Assembly (NCBI GenBank): GCA_016281165.1
Contig: JAEEIC010000110.1
Coordinates: forward strand, 1-12,800
Origin: Bacillota bacterium
Lineage (GTDB): Bacteria > Bacillota > Clostridia > Peptostreptococcales > Anaerovoracaceae
Length of the DNA: 12,800 bases
Direction of reading: 5' to 3'
Shown here piece by piece: positions 11,734 to 12,800 of this stretch (the first letter of the stretch is position 1; the number at the start of each line of letters is the position of its first letter). Under the pieces are notes generated by a model that saw only the letters and a program-made list of their open reading frames with translations, was not told the origin of the DNA and did no database searches. The translations under genes were made by a program, and so were the position numbers.

Positions 11734-12800
11734 ATGTACGAAGCAAAGCCTGAGAGAAGAGAAGCTTTTACCAAGCTGCTGAATGACGAGAGGGTGCAGA
11801 AGGCCCTTAAATACATCGAGGACGATCAGGAGCGCACCAAGGAAGAACAGAAAAAACTGGTCGTGATCGAAGCTCCCAGCTGGGAGGAGGAGGAGAGGGC
11901 GAAGGTCTTCGCTCAGATGTTCAAAGACCAGGGCCTCGCAGATACCGGCATCGGCGCCGGCGGCGACGTGATCGGTCTGAGAAAGGGTACCTCCGAAGGC
12001 CCCAAGGTCCTCATCGAAGGCCACATGGACACGGTCTTCCCCTTCGGCACCGTAAAGGGCGTTGAAGAGAAGGACGGGGTGCTCTACGCTCCCGGCATCG
12101 GCGACGACACCAGAGCTCTCGCCATGCTGCTCTGCCTGGAAAGGGCCCTCGACGCGGCGGGCATAAAGACCGTAAAGGACGTGCTCTTCGTGGGCACCAC
12201 CAGAGAAGAAGGCCTGGGCGGCCTGGGCGGCATCTTCGACCTGCACGAGAGCAGAAAGGACATCGGCGCCCAGATCTCTCTCGACAATCACAACATGGCG
12301 GCCATCACCTTCGAGGGCACCATAGGCGAGACCTATGAGTTCAAGATCACGGGCAAGGCCGGCCATTCCTACGGCGCCTTCGGCACCATGGGCAACACCG
12401 TGCACGCCGGCGCCAGGGCCGTGGCGAAGATCGCCGACTACAAGGTCCCGGACGATCCGAAGACCACCTTCTGCGCCTCCAACTTCCATGCCGGCACCGC
12501 GGCGGGCGTACACGCCTTCGCCCCCGAGGCTTCGGTCATAGTCAATTTCCGCTCCAACGGCGAGAAGGAGTTCGCCGAGATGAAGAAGTTCATCTTCAAT
12601 GCCTTCGAGGAGGCCGTGAAGGAAGAGAACGAGCGCTGGGGCAAGGAGCCTCTCACCCTTGAGGTCAAGCCTATCAGCATCACTCCGGGCGGCAAGCAGG
12701 ATCCCCACAGCGCCCTCGTCGAGGCCTCTCAGATGGCCCTCGAATCTCTGGGCGTCAAGGGCTACCTCTCTGCGGGCGGTTCCACCAACGCCAACATCGC
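11734..12800 (+). CDS. M20A-type metallopeptidase/deacylase (partial, runs off the window)
   Basis: The frame is open from ATG 11734 to the window end (355 codons plus 2 bases) and lacks only the C-terminus. AAGGAGG (11723-11729) precedes the start, 10 bases after the previous stop. M20 landmarks are present: VVIEAPSWEEEER (43-55), metal ligand H97 and D99 in EGHMDTVFP, bridging D124 in GIGDDT, catalytic E158/E159 in TREEGLGG, a third-ligand candidate in SLDNH (182-186), and the dimerisation-domain GKAGHSYG (207-214). The end of the visible part, SAGGSTNANI, matches the region just before the last metal histidine, which lies outside. The overall form resembles peptidase T-like or ArgE/DapE-like M20 enzymes. 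Adjacent to the M20D gene, it provides a second peptidase for the imported substrate. Acetylornithine-type deacylation is the main alternative. Confidence 0.88.
   Translation, partial: MYEAKPERREAFTKLLNDERVQKALKYIEDDQERTKEEQKKLVVIEAPSWEEEERAKVFAQMFKDQGLADTGIGAGGDVIGLRKGTSEGPKVLIEGHMDTVFPFGTVKGVEEKDGVLYAPGIGDDTRALAMLLCLERALDAAGIKTVKDVLFVGTTREEGLGGLGGIFDLHESRKDIGAQISLDNHNMAAITFEGTIGETYEFKITGKAGHSYGAFGTMGNTVHAGARAVAKIADYKVPDDPKTTFCASNFHAGTAAGVHAFAPEASVIVNFRSNGEKEFAEMKKFIFNAFEEAVKEENERWGKEPLTLEVKPISITPGGKQDPHSALVEASQMALESLGVKGYLSAGGSTNANI

Noticed and set aside
10632..11816. 394-codon minus-strand open frame opposite the M20D gene
   Set aside because: It is antisense to an intact metalloenzyme with all ligands, and its translation has no recognisable family.
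11668..12708. 346-codon minus-strand open frame at the right end
   Set aside because: The plus frame from 11734 is an unmistakable M20 enzyme; the minus frame is its shadow.

Overview
The window is GC-rich bacterial DNA that looks like an anaerobic member of the Bacillota, probably a clostridial amino-acid or peptide fermenter. The evidence is strong AAGGAGG-type ribosome binding sites, a textbook TTGACA-N17-TAATAT promoter, a lipoprotein-type binding protein, a cysteine-rich extracytoplasmic protein, and frequent AGA/AGG and ATA codons despite the high GC content. The lineage is inference; no marker gene is present.

Layout. Positions 1-95 hold the apparent 3' end of a plus-strand gene. Positions 96-629 contain no convincing gene but are rich in repeats and hairpins: two perfect 60-bp direct copies of a hairpin-forming element, a diverged third copy with its own perfect stem, a further short hairpin, and a terminator for the minus-strand gene that follows. 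Positions 630-2096 (minus) encode an amidohydrolase-like protein of the YtcJ type that seems to have lost the usual metal-binding His-x-His motif. Divergent from it, 2234-4523 (plus) is a three-gene operon with overlapping start and stop codons: trimeric-type purine nucleoside phosphorylase, a small unknown membrane protein, and a 6-phosphofructokinase. It ends at a clear terminator (4593-4649).

The second half (4718 to the end) is one long peptide-use locus driven by a near-consensus promoter: a family 5 solute-binding lipoprotein, two Dpp/Opp-type permeases, two Dpp/Opp-type ATPases, an M20D-type amidohydrolase/dipeptidase resembling AbgB/PM20D2, and an M20A-type metallopeptidase that runs off the window. 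The simple reading is that the lipoprotein captures a peptide or acyl-amino acid, the DppBCDF-like complex imports it, and the two cytoplasmic M20 enzymes cleave it. Stem-loops sit between the binding protein and the permeases (15-bp perfect stem) and between the transporter and the hydrolases (9-bp perfect core), so expression is probably stepped along the transcript.

Most of the window is conventional. The points that deserve a second look are the 60-bp repeated hairpin element, the apparently dead amidohydrolase, an Asp-to-Asn change in the Mg/ATP motif of the phosphofructokinase, a non-standard ABC signature (LDGGR) in one ATPase, and the organised promoter/leader region of the transport operon. 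I found no evidence for a wholly new defence or mobile system here.
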